Below are positions 1 through 9,559 of a stretch of DNA of 64,000 nucleotides, in pieces. Source of the DNA: Candidatus Dojkabacteria bacterium (lineage in GTDB: Bacteria > Patescibacteria > Dojkabacteria > SC72); contig JALNYV010000007.1 of assembly GCA_023229785.1 (NCBI GenBank), forward strand, positions 1 to 64,000. The letters are read 5' to 3'. The position numbers were made by a program, and so were the translations under genes. Positions within the stretch are counted from its first letter, which is position 1. Each line of letters starts with the position of its first letter. The notes beneath the pieces are model-generated. The model was not told the origin of the DNA. It searched no databases and saw only the letters and a list, made by a program, of their open reading frames with translations.

Positions 1-54
1 ATACCAAAATGCGAGATATGCTTAAGAAAAATTTTAGATTTTTATGGGATTAAA

Positions 55-249
55 ATGAATGAAAATCTTATAGTTGGTTGTATATTATATCTATTTTTCT
101 GAGGATTGATTATGTGTATGTATTTCTATGATTTTTCAGACAGAAGAGAAAGATATGTATACGACATAGTTTTACAACTCACGGTTTTTCTTCCTGGAGC
201 TATTATTTACTGGTTTGGATGTTTATTTGGTAAGAAAATAAGATGATAA
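55..249 (+). CDS. small membrane protein
   Basis: The product is 64 residues with two hydrophobic stretches: residues 5-20 with an internal UGA-Gly, and about residues 42-58. No family is recognised. The reading frame stays open to base 1, so the protein could start outside the window with a CxxC-containing N-terminus, and the start at 55 is a guess. It ends ATGATAA: the UGA at 244 overlaps the next start codon and TAA follows directly. Confidence 0.45.
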
Positions 250-827
250 ATAATATAGAAAAAATAAAACCACTACTAAAATTTGAAGATGATAACCATT
301 TCTATTTTTTGCAAATCATAGCACGCAAGAAAGATATAGAATGATTCTCGTGAAACAATAGAGTTATTAAAGACTACTACATCTACTCATTGGAACAGCT
401 CGAGAAAAGATTTGAAGAAATTAAAAACCTATGCCAGTTATTTAATGCTCGTGCCTACATAAGACTTTCACGTAGAGATGCTAGAACTATTGCTAAGGAC
501 ATGATCGTCGAGCTGGGGGAGGCCTTCAGAAACGATAGCTTTAAACACCTGAGAAAGATTTACTCTACGGTGGTAGGAAGAAGCGTAGGACTGGATAAGA
601 TTCGGATTCTAGATTTGGATGATGATAAACTGGACGGAATTACTTTTGGAGGTCTACAACGTTTCTTGATGCACCTCAAACCGGAAGGGGAAAAAGTAAT
701 TGAGATCCTCCGCACTAAAAACTGAAACCATTTTATTACTACGCCGTTTGACTTGCAGAGATTCCATGAGAGCTATCCATATATCGATTGTCACAAGAAC
801 AACCCAAGTGTGCTTTACTCTCCTTAA
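243..827 (+). CDS. conserved phage hypothetical protein
   Basis: The product is 194 residues and resembles a soluble protein seen in many phages that ends with a Lys-Asn-Gly...ITRPF...IDxHKNNP...LYxP type sequence. Here the C-terminus reads KNGNHFITTPFDLQ followed later by IDCHKNNPSVLYSP. The glycine of KNG is a UGA codon (722-724); a standard-code reading would lose the conserved last 34 residues. A LDLDDD acidic patch lies mid-protein. Biochemical function is unknown. The start overlaps the preceding gene by 7 nt. Confidence 0.65.
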
Positions 828-835
828 CTATTATC

Positions 836-1033
836 ATGTACCAATGTCGCCAATGTTATCAAATGAAAATTCCAGAAAGTTCTACGGCCATATACTGTGA
901 TGACTGCAAGAAGGAACGCGCTAAACTTTATGAGCCAAAGAAAGAACCACCAAAGTCTAGCAACCCATTCGATGGAATGTGAGACCAGGGTAATGTAGAT
1001 CTTTTTAAAAAGATATTCTGAATCCATGACTAA
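836..1033 (+). CDS. small zinc-ribbon protein
   Basis: The product is 65 residues. It starts MYQCRQCYQ and has a second pair CDDC about 20 residues later, so CxxC...CxxC looks like a zinc ribbon; a lysine-rich linker follows. Two UGA-Gly codons extend it past the standard-code end. The stop overlaps the start of the next gene. Role unknown, perhaps DNA or RNA binding. Confidence 0.6.
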
Positions 1034-1430
1034 ACTACTTAATCAGTGATGAGCTTTGAGAGAAGACAAATCAGAGAAGATTAAATACCATCTGATTCCA
1101 CTTTCCATGATTAAAAGACTTGCCATTCATTACACTGAATGAGGTAAGAAACATGGCGACGATAACTGGAAGTGATGAGGGGTGGAGTATATGGAACTGT
1201 GCAAGCAGTCAGCACTACGCCACATGATGCAACGATTAGAATGATTGACCGATGAGGACCATTGAATCGCGGTAGTGTGGAATGTGTTTGCATATGAATT
1301 TTTAAATGATAAACTTAAGAATAAAGAATGAACGAATTTATTTATACGGTCAAACAAGAAAACAAAGATCGTGAGGAACTCGATAAACTCCTCAAAGAAA
1401 AACAAATCAGTGAAGAAGCGTACCAAATAA
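1026..1430 (+). CDS. MazZ-like dATP/dGTP diphosphohydrolase (DUF5664 type)
   Basis: Residues 8-100 match the DUF5664 pattern: an N-terminal ...KxxxHLIPLxxIxxLAxHYTEGGKKHGDDNW segment, then MELCKQSALRHMMQ, then an EDHGIAVVWNVFAYEFL helix. This is the all-alpha nucleotide pyrophosphohydrolase fold that sanitises dATP/dGTP; MazZ is the member used by some diaminopurine phages, but no PurZ is seen here. UGA-Gly occurs repeatedly (GG in TEGGKKHG, KGGVEY). In-frame UGA at 1329-1331 forms an ATGA overlap with the next start; in code 25 the frame runs on to TAA at 1428 through out-of-frame-looking, Lys/Ser-rich sequence. Confidence 0.7.
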
Positions 1431-1516
1431 AACTAGAACAACATATCTATAAGAATAGATATGCACTTTATTTATCGTTAAACCCACCACAATGAAAGAA
1501 GAACTCAGGTCGTTAG
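1328..1516 (+). CDS. small acidic/helical protein
   Basis: The product is 62 residues, charged and helix-prone (EELDKLLKEKQISEEAYQIK). No family recognised. UGA at 1493-1495 coincides with the ATGA of the next gene; reading it as Gly adds only seven residues before TAG. Overlaps the end of the MazZ-like gene. Confidence 0.5.
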
Positions 1517-1668
1517 AGGATTGGGATGCAGAACAATTTGCTCAGTTCTGAGAAGACTACGATAATAATAAATTAGATAAGGATGAGTATGTCAAGAAGA
1601 TACGTCAACATAGTATTGAGTATCGCAAGAGACTATTACAAATTATAGATTTTGTAAAGTTGAATTAG
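1492..1668 (+). CDS. small hypothetical protein
   Basis: The product is 58 residues, charged, probably a helical hairpin (RSLEDWDAEQF...KDEYVKKIRQH). One UGA-Gly. It ends with TAG followed by a roughly 70-base gap before the SSB gene. It resembles its left neighbour in size and composition, so the two may be related. Function unknown. Confidence 0.5.
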
Positions 1669-1739
1669 CATTCTCCTATTGATTTTTCTATGGGAAAAGT
1701 TATACCACAATCACATTTTTAACCCTTTACGATTATATC

Positions 1740-2411
1740 ATGTCTACAAAACCATTAAACAGCGGTGAAAGTAACTCCACCTTTTTCTACACCACACTTC
1801 GTGGACTTAAAGAATGAGAGACTCCGCACTTTGAACTCAAAAAGAAAGTTGGAGAGAAACAGTACGAAACCACACAGGTTAAATCTATCGCAGGACAGAT
1901 GAAAGAATTTAAGATCACTCAAGAGAAGTGATACAACACTGACGAGATGGAAGACAGAATCATTATCAAACTTGAAGATGAAAAAGTTTGAGAGACTTAC
2001 ATCCTATCCCTTTACATGAACCGACCGGGTAGAGATATTGTGAATTCAATGTTCTCTGCTAAAGAATTATGAATGGTTGAGATTGATCTTTGGAAAGATA
2101 AAGAGTCAGGATTTTTCAGATGCAAGGTGACTAACGATGGTGAAAAACTTTGACGAAAGCACGATAAGTGAGCGTTGAAAGCTATGGTTACCGAGACACC
2201 TCAGAAGTCTGGCAAGATCATAAGAGACTACTTCGACTTGGATGAACTTATTAAGAAAGAAGTTGAAGAAGCTGGACTAAGAATTAAGAAAGTTGCTACA
2301 TCTTTTGAGGATATTGAAAGAGATGTGGAGGACTTGACTGCTCCATCTACCACTAAAGAAGTCACTAAGAAACCAGTAGATGACGATGAATGATCTCCGT
2401 TACCCTTTTAA
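1740..2411 (+). CDS. single-stranded DNA-binding protein with acidic C-terminal tail
   Basis: The product is 223 residues. The body looks like a phage ssDNA-binding protein of the OB-fold kind (beta-rich, residues 10-140), followed by a charged linker and a terminal tail VDDDEGSPLPF. An acidic tail ending in aromatic Phe is the hallmark of SSB-type proteins, which use it to recruit replication proteins. The tail is visible only in code 25, because a UGA (Gly) lies within it. The body has little direct sequence similarity I can name, so the assignment rests mainly on the tail, size and early position. Confidence 0.6.
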
Positions 2412-2440
2412 TGTTCTTTATTTTTTAAACAAAACCTATC

Positions 2441-3100
2441 ATGAATAAATTGCCAAAAAAATATTATAAACCATTATGATTATTAATTTGATGATTAGTT
2501 GTCATAGCATTATGAGCAACAATTTTCGCTTGATTTAAGAATAATCAACTTGCTGACTGTCTCGAGAAAAATTGAACTGTTATAGTGAATAACTACATCA
2601 GTTGATCTGAATATCCGCTAGGAGCAGAGGTGCGAGATGTTGTTGAACGTAACGACTACGACTGTAATAAAGATGATTGAGCAGTAGACACAAAATTTAA
2701 AGACTGAGATTTTGTGGAAGAATATTGTATGAGAAAATTTAATATAGATGGAGTTACGTGGAATAGTTGACGAGTATACCATAATTCTAGATGAAATAAT
2801 AGGTCTGCAAACCAGGTAGCGCTCACGTCAAAATACACAGCGAAACAAGCATATGCTCTGATAAGAATAACTGACTTCATGAATCAACTTAACGGTAGAA
2901 AAGACACCATCAAGAAACAACTCGATGAACAACTTACTTGAGTAAAACAAGACATCCAACACATCAATTCCTTCCAAAAGTTCTTAGGATTTCCACAAGA
3001 AGTAGACTATCAAATTATATCTAGCGAACTTATTAGTGAGGATGAACTCTCAATGATCTATGGTGATTTAGATTATTACATGAACGTATGAATACAATAG
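2441..3100 (+). CDS. membrane-anchored hypothetical protein
   Basis: The product is 219 residues. A single N-terminal membrane segment (about residues 11-33) is built largely with UGA-Gly codons (LGLLIGGLVVIALGATIFAG). Outside it has Cys residues that could pair (ADCLEK, YDCNKD, EYCMRK), then a coiled-coil stretch from about 155. UGA occurs about 18 times. Probably membrane-tethered with the bulk outside. No family recognised. Confidence 0.6.
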
Positions 3101-3600
3101 AAGAAGTTTGGAAAGATATACCATGATATGAATGATTTTCCGCAAGTAATATATGAAACATAAAACATAATATAAAATGAAACATGACTAAAATAAAAGT
3201 ATGAAAATGATATTTATCTGTATTTATATTATGAAAACGTGTATATTTACATAGATTAACAGCGTTATCCTTTTTAGGAAACCCCATGAACAAATCTGAA
3301 GTAAATCATATAAACTGAATTAAGAACGATAATAGGATTGAAAACTTGGAGTGGGTAACACGTATAGAAAATCAGAGACATTCGTATGATTCGTTATGAA
3401 GAAGATCCTCTCAATATTGAAGATATTGAAAAGATAGTTGGAAAAGTAAAAAAGTAAAACAAATTAATATGTTGTGAGAAGTTATTAAAATATGGGATAG
3501 TACGGTAGAAGTAAAAAAATTAACAAATATACATAGTGTATCGAAATGTTGTAGGTGAGAGCAAAAAACTGCATGATGATATAGATGGGAATATTTATAA
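3088..3600 (+). CDS. HNH homing endonuclease with NUMOD4 domain
   Basis: The product is 170 residues. A NUMOD4 motif (WKDIPGYEGFSASNIGNIK) is followed by the HNH core: HRLTALSFLGNP...EVNHINGIKNDNRIENLEWVT, then a C-terminal NUMOD1-like DNA-binding part. Family consensus has Gly in HINGIK and GYE; here these are UGA codons (for example 3316-3318), which is strong evidence for UGA=Gly. It overlaps the previous gene by 13 nt and probably spreads by homing. A free-standing endonuclease; no intron boundaries are evident. Confidence 0.9.
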
Positions 3601-3614
3601 TTTAAAATTATAAG

Positions 3615-3713
3615 ATGCTAGAGGAGCTCCTAAAACTTATCGAGAAAATGTTGTGAAGAAAATTAGACTTTGTAGAAATAGAAAGGATTAAGGAAGTTTT
3701 ACATATCAAATAA
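3615..3713 (+). CDS. possible 32-residue peptide
   Basis: ATG to TAA encodes 32 residues, amphipathic and charged (LEELLKLIEKMLGRKLDFVE). It fills the gap between the HNH gene and the next gene with 2-nt spacing to that gene's start, which supports translation. It may be a real small protein or chance. Confidence 0.3.
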
Positions 3714-3715
3714 AA

Positions 3716-4009
3716 ATGATACTTAAATTCTGAGATAAGATACATACAAACAAGGTCCATATACTTAACGACAAGTATAAGTTTTACTCCACCGAGAAAA
3801 ATCTCAAGGCGGCTATAAAATGAAACAAGGAACTTACCAAGAAGTATGAGGAACTTAATAGACTAAAGGCAGAATTCAAATATGAAAGGACTCATAAGAC
3901 TATGTGTGAATATGATGCCGGTAATTATAAATTTAACATTCAAGAGAAGAGAGACGAAATCATTAACGAGATTCTTTTACCTCTTAAGAAAGAGCTATGA
4001 GTTTTGTAA
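3716..4009 (+). CDS. hypothetical protein, coiled coil
   Basis: The product is 97 residues, lysine- and glutamate-rich with heptad-like KELTKKYEELNRLKAEF. UGA-Gly at three places. It overlaps the RNA ligase start by 13 nt, so it is likely co-translated with the RNA repair genes. No recognised family. Confidence 0.55.
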
Positions 4010-5025
4010 AATATCATAAGATACGTAGACTCGGAACAGAAGAAACTGAATGAGTATTACAGGGTGAGGTCATTGTACAAGAAAAAATAGACTGAGCGAA
4101 TCTCTCCGTACGAGCTGAATACGGAGAGATTTGTATTGGTTCAAGGACTCAGAACATTTGTACTAAATGAGAAGTGAGGAATTGATTTAACTGAGCGTGT
4201 GAGTATGTGTTAAAACATCCATGAATAAAGAAACTTTTAACAGACAATCCTGGATATAGACTATTCGGCGAGCGACTTCATCGCCACACAGTTGTTTATG
4301 CGCCTCAGTACTACAATAAATTCCGGATGTTTGACATAATGACCGACGGTACGGATGAGGATCCTATTTTCCTTAATCCTATAAAAACATCGGAAATCGC
4401 AAAAGAATATGGGATAGAAAGTCCACACATCTTCTGAACGTTCACCAATCCAACTATAGAGCAACTAACTGAATACTTCACGAAACCTCAATACTGAGAT
4501 GTTATAGAATGAATCGTTTTAAAGAACATAAACTTCATAAATAAATTTTGAAGATTTCAGTACGCCAAATTAGTGAGTGAAAGATTCAAAGAAGAGAATA
4601 AAATTATCTTTTGAAACGCTAATAAGTTTGACGATCTAGAACTGAGACTAGCGCTAAAATGGACTACACCTTGAAGGTTCCTCAAAATTCTCAATAAGAT
4701 AGAACAGCAACAAGGTAAAAATTTCAACGAGAAAAATATCGCAGAGATTTTGTGACGTGTTCAGTATGATGTAATCTGCGAAGAAATTCCTGGTTGGGTT
4801 AAGAATGAGGTAGTTAACTTCGGGAAGTTAAGGAAGAACATAACTAACATTGCCAGGGTTATGGCTTTGTGATATATAGAACAGTGAGAGAATGCTCCAA
4901 TATTTACATACAATCACCAATGAAATGAAAGTAATATTCCTACAGGGACTGATATGATCGGGCAAGACAACGAAAGCACTTGAGATAATGAAGAAACATC
5001 CGTGACAGTACAAACGCTTGAATAA
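3997..5025 (+). CDS. RNA ligase (T4 Rnl2-like)
   Basis: ATP-dependent RNA ligase of about 342 residues. Nucleotidyltransferase motif I is EKIDGANLSV with catalytic Lys30; its Gly33 is UGA at 4093-4095. Motif III-like LFGERL, motif IV DVIEGIVLKNI and motif V QYAKLVS follow. T4 Rnl2 is 334 residues, so length fits. It seals RNA ends left by nuclease damage, probably with the kinase/phosphatase encoded next. A UGA at 4920-4922 lies 2 nt before the kinase ATG; in code 25 translation runs on to TAA 5023 in an overlapping frame, giving a tail with no similarity to ligases. Confidence 0.88.
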
Positions 5026-5806
5026 GGATGAGCTTCGTGCTATGGTTGATGACTGATACTATGGTAAACATACCGAGAAAGAAATACTTGCAGTAAGAGA
5101 TTTACTGATCAAGCATTTTTTGGAAGAAGCAAAATACCATATCATTATAGACGATACCAATTTCAATCCAATCCATGAGGAAAGGATTAGAATGCTGATT
5201 GATATCCACAACGAGATTACATCCGGAAATGTTAAGTACGAGATGGAGGTAGTGATAATTAACACTCCGCTGGAGGAATGTATAGAACGCGACAAGAAGC
5301 GCGAAAATTCTGTTTGAGAGCAAGTAATAAGAAACATGTATGATAAGTACCTGAGGAAGGACTTTATACTAGAACAAGACGAAAAACTTCCTCGAGCTAT
5401 AATTGTTGACATTGATGGAACTCTAGCAATTAAAGGAGACCGTGACATTTTTGACTATTCCAAAGTACACTTAGATTTACCAAACAAACCAATAGTAGAC
5501 TTGGTCCATTGAGAACTGTGCGAGATATTGTTTGTCTCCGGTAGAGAAGATGTCTGTAAGAAAGAGACAGAGACTTGGCTAATAGAGAATGTTTTTCAAT
5601 GAGAATGACACCTATATCCACTAAAGCTGTTTATGCGTAAGGCTGGTGATAATCGTGATGATACTATCGTAAAAAGAGAGATATTTGAGAATGAAATTAA
5701 AGATAAGCATTACATCAAATATGTCTTGGATGATCGTAGAAAAGTTGTGGCCATGCGACGCGACCTAGGTTTAACATGTCTACAGGTAGCTGACGGTAAT
5801 TTCTAG
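4925..5806 (+). CDS. pseT: polynucleotide kinase/3'-phosphatase (T4 Pnkp-like)
   Basis: The product is 293 residues (T4 Pnkp is 301). The N-terminal kinase has P-loop GLIGSGKTT at residues 8-16, whose Gly11 is UGA (4955-4957), plus an RLNKDELRAM segment and IIIDDTNFNP, all as in T4 kinase. The C-terminal HAD phosphatase carries DxDGT at residues 162-166 and a late DDRRKVV-type motif. It heals RNA ends (5'-phosphorylation, 3'-phosphate removal) for the ligase next to it. The gene name is used by analogy with T4. Confidence 0.92.
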
Positions 5807-5814
5807 CCTTAGGT
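5806..5814 (+). promoter_or_regulatory. GCCTTAGGT motif
   Basis: A copy of the recurrent intergenic motif, beginning on the last base of the kinase stop codon. It is 76 nt upstream of the hydrolase gene, farther than the usual 30 nt, and the GATAAT-like follower is poor, so it may be a weaker or chance copy. Confidence 0.4.
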
Positions 5815-5890
5815 TATAGAGTGTGGTTATATTCTTCCGACAATAAACAACTTTTAGTTGCGATGGTCGGAGCGTAACTTAAATTACAAT

Positions 5891-6412
5891 ATGAATATAT
5901 TTCAACCATTATTATGATTCGCTTTCGCTCTAATGCCAGTCACTGGCGCAGTGAATACGGGAATCGTAGATACATGAACTGTGCAGACATGAGTTAATAT
6001 TGAAGAACAAACAAGAAAGTATGCTATAGGTCATGGATGAAAAAGTGTAGAATCGTATTTTAATTATTGAAAACTCTATGGAGTAAAGCCAGAGGTATGA
6101 GTATGTATAGCTGTTTCTGAGTCGTCCTTGTGAAAACATATGCAAGGAAATAACATAGGAAACGTAGGTGTACATGCCGGATGGACTTTCCCAACCCTAG
6201 ATAGATGAATACAGGTAATATTCACTAAGGCGTTGAATTGAAGATATCTCAAAAACAAACAAACGGTTTGAGATCTATACCGCAATTGAGATTGCAAAAT
6301 AGATTGTAGAGCCTGGTATGCATCTGGACCTCATGCTCAGTGAAATGTGCTTGCATGTTTAACCGAGATTTACTGAAAAAAGATAGGACCAGACTTTAAA
6401 ATAAGACAATAA
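5891..6412 (+). CDS. cell-wall hydrolase (glucosaminidase/transglycosylase-like)
   Basis: The product is 173 residues. Hydrophobic N-terminus (residues 1-20) looks like a signal peptide. The core reads GVKPEVGVCIAVSESSLGKHM then GNNIGNVGVHAGW, a helix plus catalytic Glu pattern (AxSESSLG) found in lysozyme-like peptidoglycan hydrolases, with a CxxxCRAWYASG region later. About 20 glycine UGA codons. It could act in lysis or, given the early position, in entry or host surface remodelling. The lytic amidase lies elsewhere (16.99-17.49 kb). Confidence 0.6.
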
Positions 6413-6444
6413 ATTAGTGGGTATAACCACACATTTGATAAAAT

Positions 6445-6473
6445 TTGACTTTTGATACCCCAATCACTATATA
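6445..6473 (+). promoter_or_regulatory. sigma70-like promoter (class 1)
   Basis: TTGACT at 6445-6450, 17-bp spacer, TATATA at 6468-6473, about 28 nt before the next start codon. Shares the extended -35 sequence ATTTGACTTT with three other promoters in the window. Confidence 0.7.
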
Positions 6474-6501
6474 CACCATATTTACATTTTAAAACTTATT
6501 A

Positions 6502-6840
6502 ATGACTGACGAAACAAAAGTACAAGAAGCTCCGGCTGCAACCAAAAAACTTAACGTAGAAGATGTAGTTAAATTCATACAATCATCTACAATCAATGTA
6601 GATTTCAGTGGAAAATTCTTGCTAGACATTATTGTGAAATTATCAGATCTCCCTATGAAGAGCGTAGAGGGCATGGTTAGGTCACTCAATAGTGTTATCA
6701 ATCAATTTGTTGACAAGAACTATAAGGCACCTGAAGAAGCACCAAAACCAGAAGAAGTAAAGTCAGAAGTTATAGAACCTGAAGAAGTAAACATTGATGA
6801 TGAAGAACCAGAAGCAAGTGAAGATGATGATATGGAATAA
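6502..6840 (+). CDS. acidic hypothetical protein
   Basis: The product is 112 residues with no UGA codon. An N-terminal helical domain (residues 15-75) is followed by a Glu/Pro-rich acidic tail. It stands alone between its own strong promoter and a terminator, which together with UGA avoidance suggests high expression. Function unknown; perhaps a small regulatory or DNA-mimic protein. Confidence 0.7.
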   Translation: MTDETKVQEAPAATKKLNVEDVVKFIQSSTINVDFSGKFLLDIIVKLSDLPMKSVEGMVRSLNSVINQFVDKNYKAPEEAPKPEEVKSEVIEPEEVNIDDEEPEASEDDDME

Positions 6841-6869
6841 AAACAAAACATAAGTACCTAGTACGAAAG

Positions 6870-6897
6870 AACTCTTGCAAAACGCAGGAGTTTTTTT
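6870..6897 (+). terminator. rho-independent terminator
   Basis: Nine-pair stem AACTCTTGC/GCAGGAGTT with an AAAAC loop followed by T7. It ends the monocistronic unit of the preceding gene. Confidence 0.8.
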
Positions 6898-6908
6898 AAA
6901 AGCTTAAT

Positions 6909-7451
6909 ATGAGATATCGGATTACCACAGACAACCACTTCTACCACAGGAATATACATACTTGGTGTGGTAGACCAGAATGATTCGAGGATAAAATCTG
7001 GAAAGGTTTTGATGAACTTAAAGAGGATGATATACTCATTAATCTTGGAGATGTTTGTTGGAATTCTCACAGTGATATACATCAGAGATTCAAGGACTTA
7101 CCATGTAAAAAGATACTTGTCAAAGGAAATCATGACAAACAAACTAACACATTCTATAATAGATACTGGGATTTTGTTTGTGACACATTCACACTTAGAT
7201 ATAATGGAAAACTCTTCTTGTTCAGCCATAGACCAGAGCAACTAGTAGAATGAGTAGACTTCAATGTGTTTGGTCACTTCCACAACGCTCCCATAGAAAG
7301 ACGAGAAGATTACTTAAAGGAGAGGATAACAGACAAACATATTCTCATATCGCTTGAAGACACTAAATACAAGATGGTATTACTTGATCGAGTGTGGCTT
7401 GGGAAGATTGAAAATGATAGAGTTAAAAGTCTTTTAGCATCTAAAAAATAA
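6909..7451 (+). CDS. metallophosphoesterase
   Basis: The product is 180 residues. It carries the calcineurin-like phosphoesterase set: N-terminal TDNHF, LINLGDVCW, VKGNHDK, SHRP and FGHFHN, consistent with binding two metals. Small phage members act on nucleotides or phosphoproteins; the substrate cannot be told from sequence. Only two UGA codons. It lies just after a terminator, 2 nt before the next gene. Confidence 0.85.
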
Positions 7452-7453
7452 AA

Positions 7454-7675
7454 ATGGAAAAAGTAAATTTCAAGATCTGTATAGACGACAAAGAGGATGC
7501 GATCCCCTACATTGAACGAACAGAACTTCAAAAGAAACTAGGTGACAACTACTATGAATTTTTCAAACGACTAGTAGCCGAAGAAATTGAGATTGACAGA
7601 TTCTGAGTGGGAATATCCGACGTAGAAAAGTACATGGCTATGGCTACAGGAATAGAATCAGAATGGCCAGAATAA
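7454..7675 (+). CDS. small hypothetical protein
   Basis: The product is 73 residues, acidic (EEIEIDRFGVGISD), with one UGA-Gly. It follows the phosphoesterase with a 2-nt gap and is presumably cotranscribed. No family recognised. Confidence 0.55.
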
Positions 7676-7691
7676 ACACATTTGGTGAAAT

Positions 7692-7720
7692 TTGACTTTC
7701 TAGACACAAATCCTTATACT
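7692..7720 (+). promoter_or_regulatory. sigma70-like promoter (class 1)
   Basis: TTGACT 7692-7697, 17-bp spacer, TATACT 7715-7720, eight bases before the sigma-like gene's ATG. The -10 is so close to the ATG that the transcript would be nearly leaderless. Extended -35 ATTTGACTTT is shared with the other class 1 promoters. Confidence 0.72.
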
Positions 7721-7727
7721 GTAAAGG

Positions 7728-8330
7728 ATGAAGTTTTCTAAACAAATCAAGGATGCGTACCAAGATGACATACAAGCGGGCAGATCATTGCTGTATGAAA
7801 ACATAGAAAAGATTATCAAATTCGTAATGCGTAGATATTGAATGACCAATGTTCCCATAACTGAGGACATGAAGCATGACGTTTTTCTAGCAGGAGATGA
7901 TATGTATATTAAGCAAAAATATTATCTATTTGAAAAGGTTTTTGAAGCTATAAAGAATAATATAGCAAATAATAAGAATCTTTTTTTTCGCGTTCCGAGA
8001 GATAAAATCAGTCTCATCTTCTCCAATATAGACATAGACTGAGAGGAGATGGAATGATATGAAAGTAGGGACACCGAGGAATTTCTAGCCAACTTAAACA
8101 CAGATCATATAATACAGAAGATAAATGAATTTATGGTTTCTAATCTTACTCAAAAGGAAATGTTTATAATCAATGTTTCATTCTTCACTGATGTCCCATA
8201 TAAAGATGTGGAGATAGGGAAAGTGTTATGATGTAGGTCAAATACTATAGATGCAATTAGAAAGAAGGCTCTTACAAAAATAAGAGATTTTATCACTATA
8301 GATCTAAAATGACAGCAATTTGTTGATTAA
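7728..8330 (+). CDS. sigma-factor-like transcription protein
   Basis: The product is 200 residues. The C-terminal part (residues ~140-190) reads LTQKEMFIINVSFFTDV...DVEIGKVLGCRSNTIDAIRKKALTKIRDF, which has the layout of sigma70 region 4: an LT-x-(K/R)E opening, then a helix-turn-helix with IGKxLGCRSNTI, ending in RKKALxKIR. The N-terminal part may be a diverged region 2. It has its own class 1 promoter. Likely redirects host RNA polymerase to phage promoters, plausibly the GCCTTAGGT class. Region 2 is not clearly recognisable, so a DNA-binding regulator is the alternative. Confidence 0.65.
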
Positions 8331-8842
8331 TTCATGAAGGAAGAGCTTATATTTGAGGGGACACACAGTGAACGACCGATAGTATGCTTAAAAACATATT
8401 TCAAGATAAGGTATTCCGTAGGTGAGATTATGTTATGGGTGGTTGTTGATCTTATTTTATGCTTCAACTATTGAAATATAAGTTTGTCGTCCCTGAAATA
8501 TGAGAAATAGAGCCAATGGAATTTATGTGTACAAAATTCATAGACGAGGTAAGAAGATGTTTTTCTGTAAATTGATATAACGAAAGGAAAGACGAGAAAG
8601 ACCAGCACGAATGAGCGTTTATTGTGTGATATAAGAACAGATTGTTTGTTATAGAAAGTAATTATTGAGTATATGAAACACCAGATCAGTTCTGCGCTGT
8701 ATGAACATGAGATGTCTATTGCCTTTCCGCACTATACTTATCAAAATGAGAACAACCAGAAACTAGAATAAGAAAAGCATTAGAATGTGCATCTTATTTC
8801 TGCCCATCCGTTTGATGAGATTTTACTATTATGTCAACCTAA
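8309..8842 (+). CDS. HslV/proteasome-like Ntn hydrolase
   Basis: The product is 177 residues. Start MTAICGLIHEGRAYIGGDTQGT matches the N-terminus of phage Ntn hydrolases annotated as HslV-like peptidase subunits (MTxIVGLxxxGxxYIGGDS). The later FIVGYKNRLFVIESNYGVYE, AVGTGDVYCLSALY and PETRIRKALECASYFCPSVGGDFT follow the same family. This N-terminal start at 8309 is needed for the conserved GGD; it overlaps the sigma gene by 22 nt. Whether it is an active protease and its substrate are unknown. Confidence 0.75.
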
Positions 8843-9558
8843 TGAGACTAACAATTATACCACTTGAAGAGAACTACACTACCGTAAGAATATCTGCCAC
8901 GGATATAGAATCTCTACAGAAATGTCCAAGAGCTTTTAGGGAATCACCAAATATTCCCAATGAGGCAATGAAGTTCTGATCGCTAGTCCATAGTATGATT
9001 GGACAGCTACTTATGAATAAAGCGAATTATGATCTTATATACTCTCACTTTGTTTCCCCGGTGGAAGATCCAATACAACATAAATTAATGGACAAAATAA
9101 TACAATCTACGCGAGCAGAAATCCCAGAGATATATCTTGGAGAAATTAAGTACGAGGTAGAGGTAGAATATGGTAAGTTCTTAATAACTCTGGTATGTAA
9201 ACTTGATGGAGTAGAAAGAGACGATACTATTGCCGACTACAAGACATCTAAATCTAGATACAAAGATACGGAATGAAAGTTCCAAAAATATCTTTATCCA
9301 TTAGTCTTCCGATGAAGTAGATGAAAGGATGAATGAATAGTAAAATTTAGATACTATGTGATACTCAAACCTTCCGGAAAGATCCAAGTAATCGATGAGA
9401 ATATAGATCTTAAAAAAGCAGTTGTTGTATTGTCAAATATGTTGAGAACCTATCTATATTGTCTTGATAAGAATTACTGGCCAGAGAAGAAAAACTTCTA
9501 CTGCGGTTGATGTAATATTAGAGAGGTATGCAACACTTTTAATCTTATAAAGAAATAA
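8842..9558 (+). CDS. Cas4/RecB-like PD-(D/E)XK nuclease
   Basis: The product is 238 residues. It begins with an ISATDIESLQKCPRAF motif, then FGSLVHSMIG, then the nuclease core LDGVERDDTIADYKTSK, QKYLYPLVF (motif QxxxY), and a C-terminal YCGGCNIREVC cluster that with the N-terminal Cys could bind Fe-S. This is the Cas4/AddB-like exonuclease arrangement. Phages use it for DNA processing or recombination. No CRISPR array is in the window. Confidence 0.85.
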
Positions 9559-9559
9559 C

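Noticed and set aside
8842..9558. Part of a CRISPR-Cas system because of the Cas4-like fold
   Set aside because: No Cas1, Cas2 or array in the window; stand-alone Cas4-like nucleases are common in phages.
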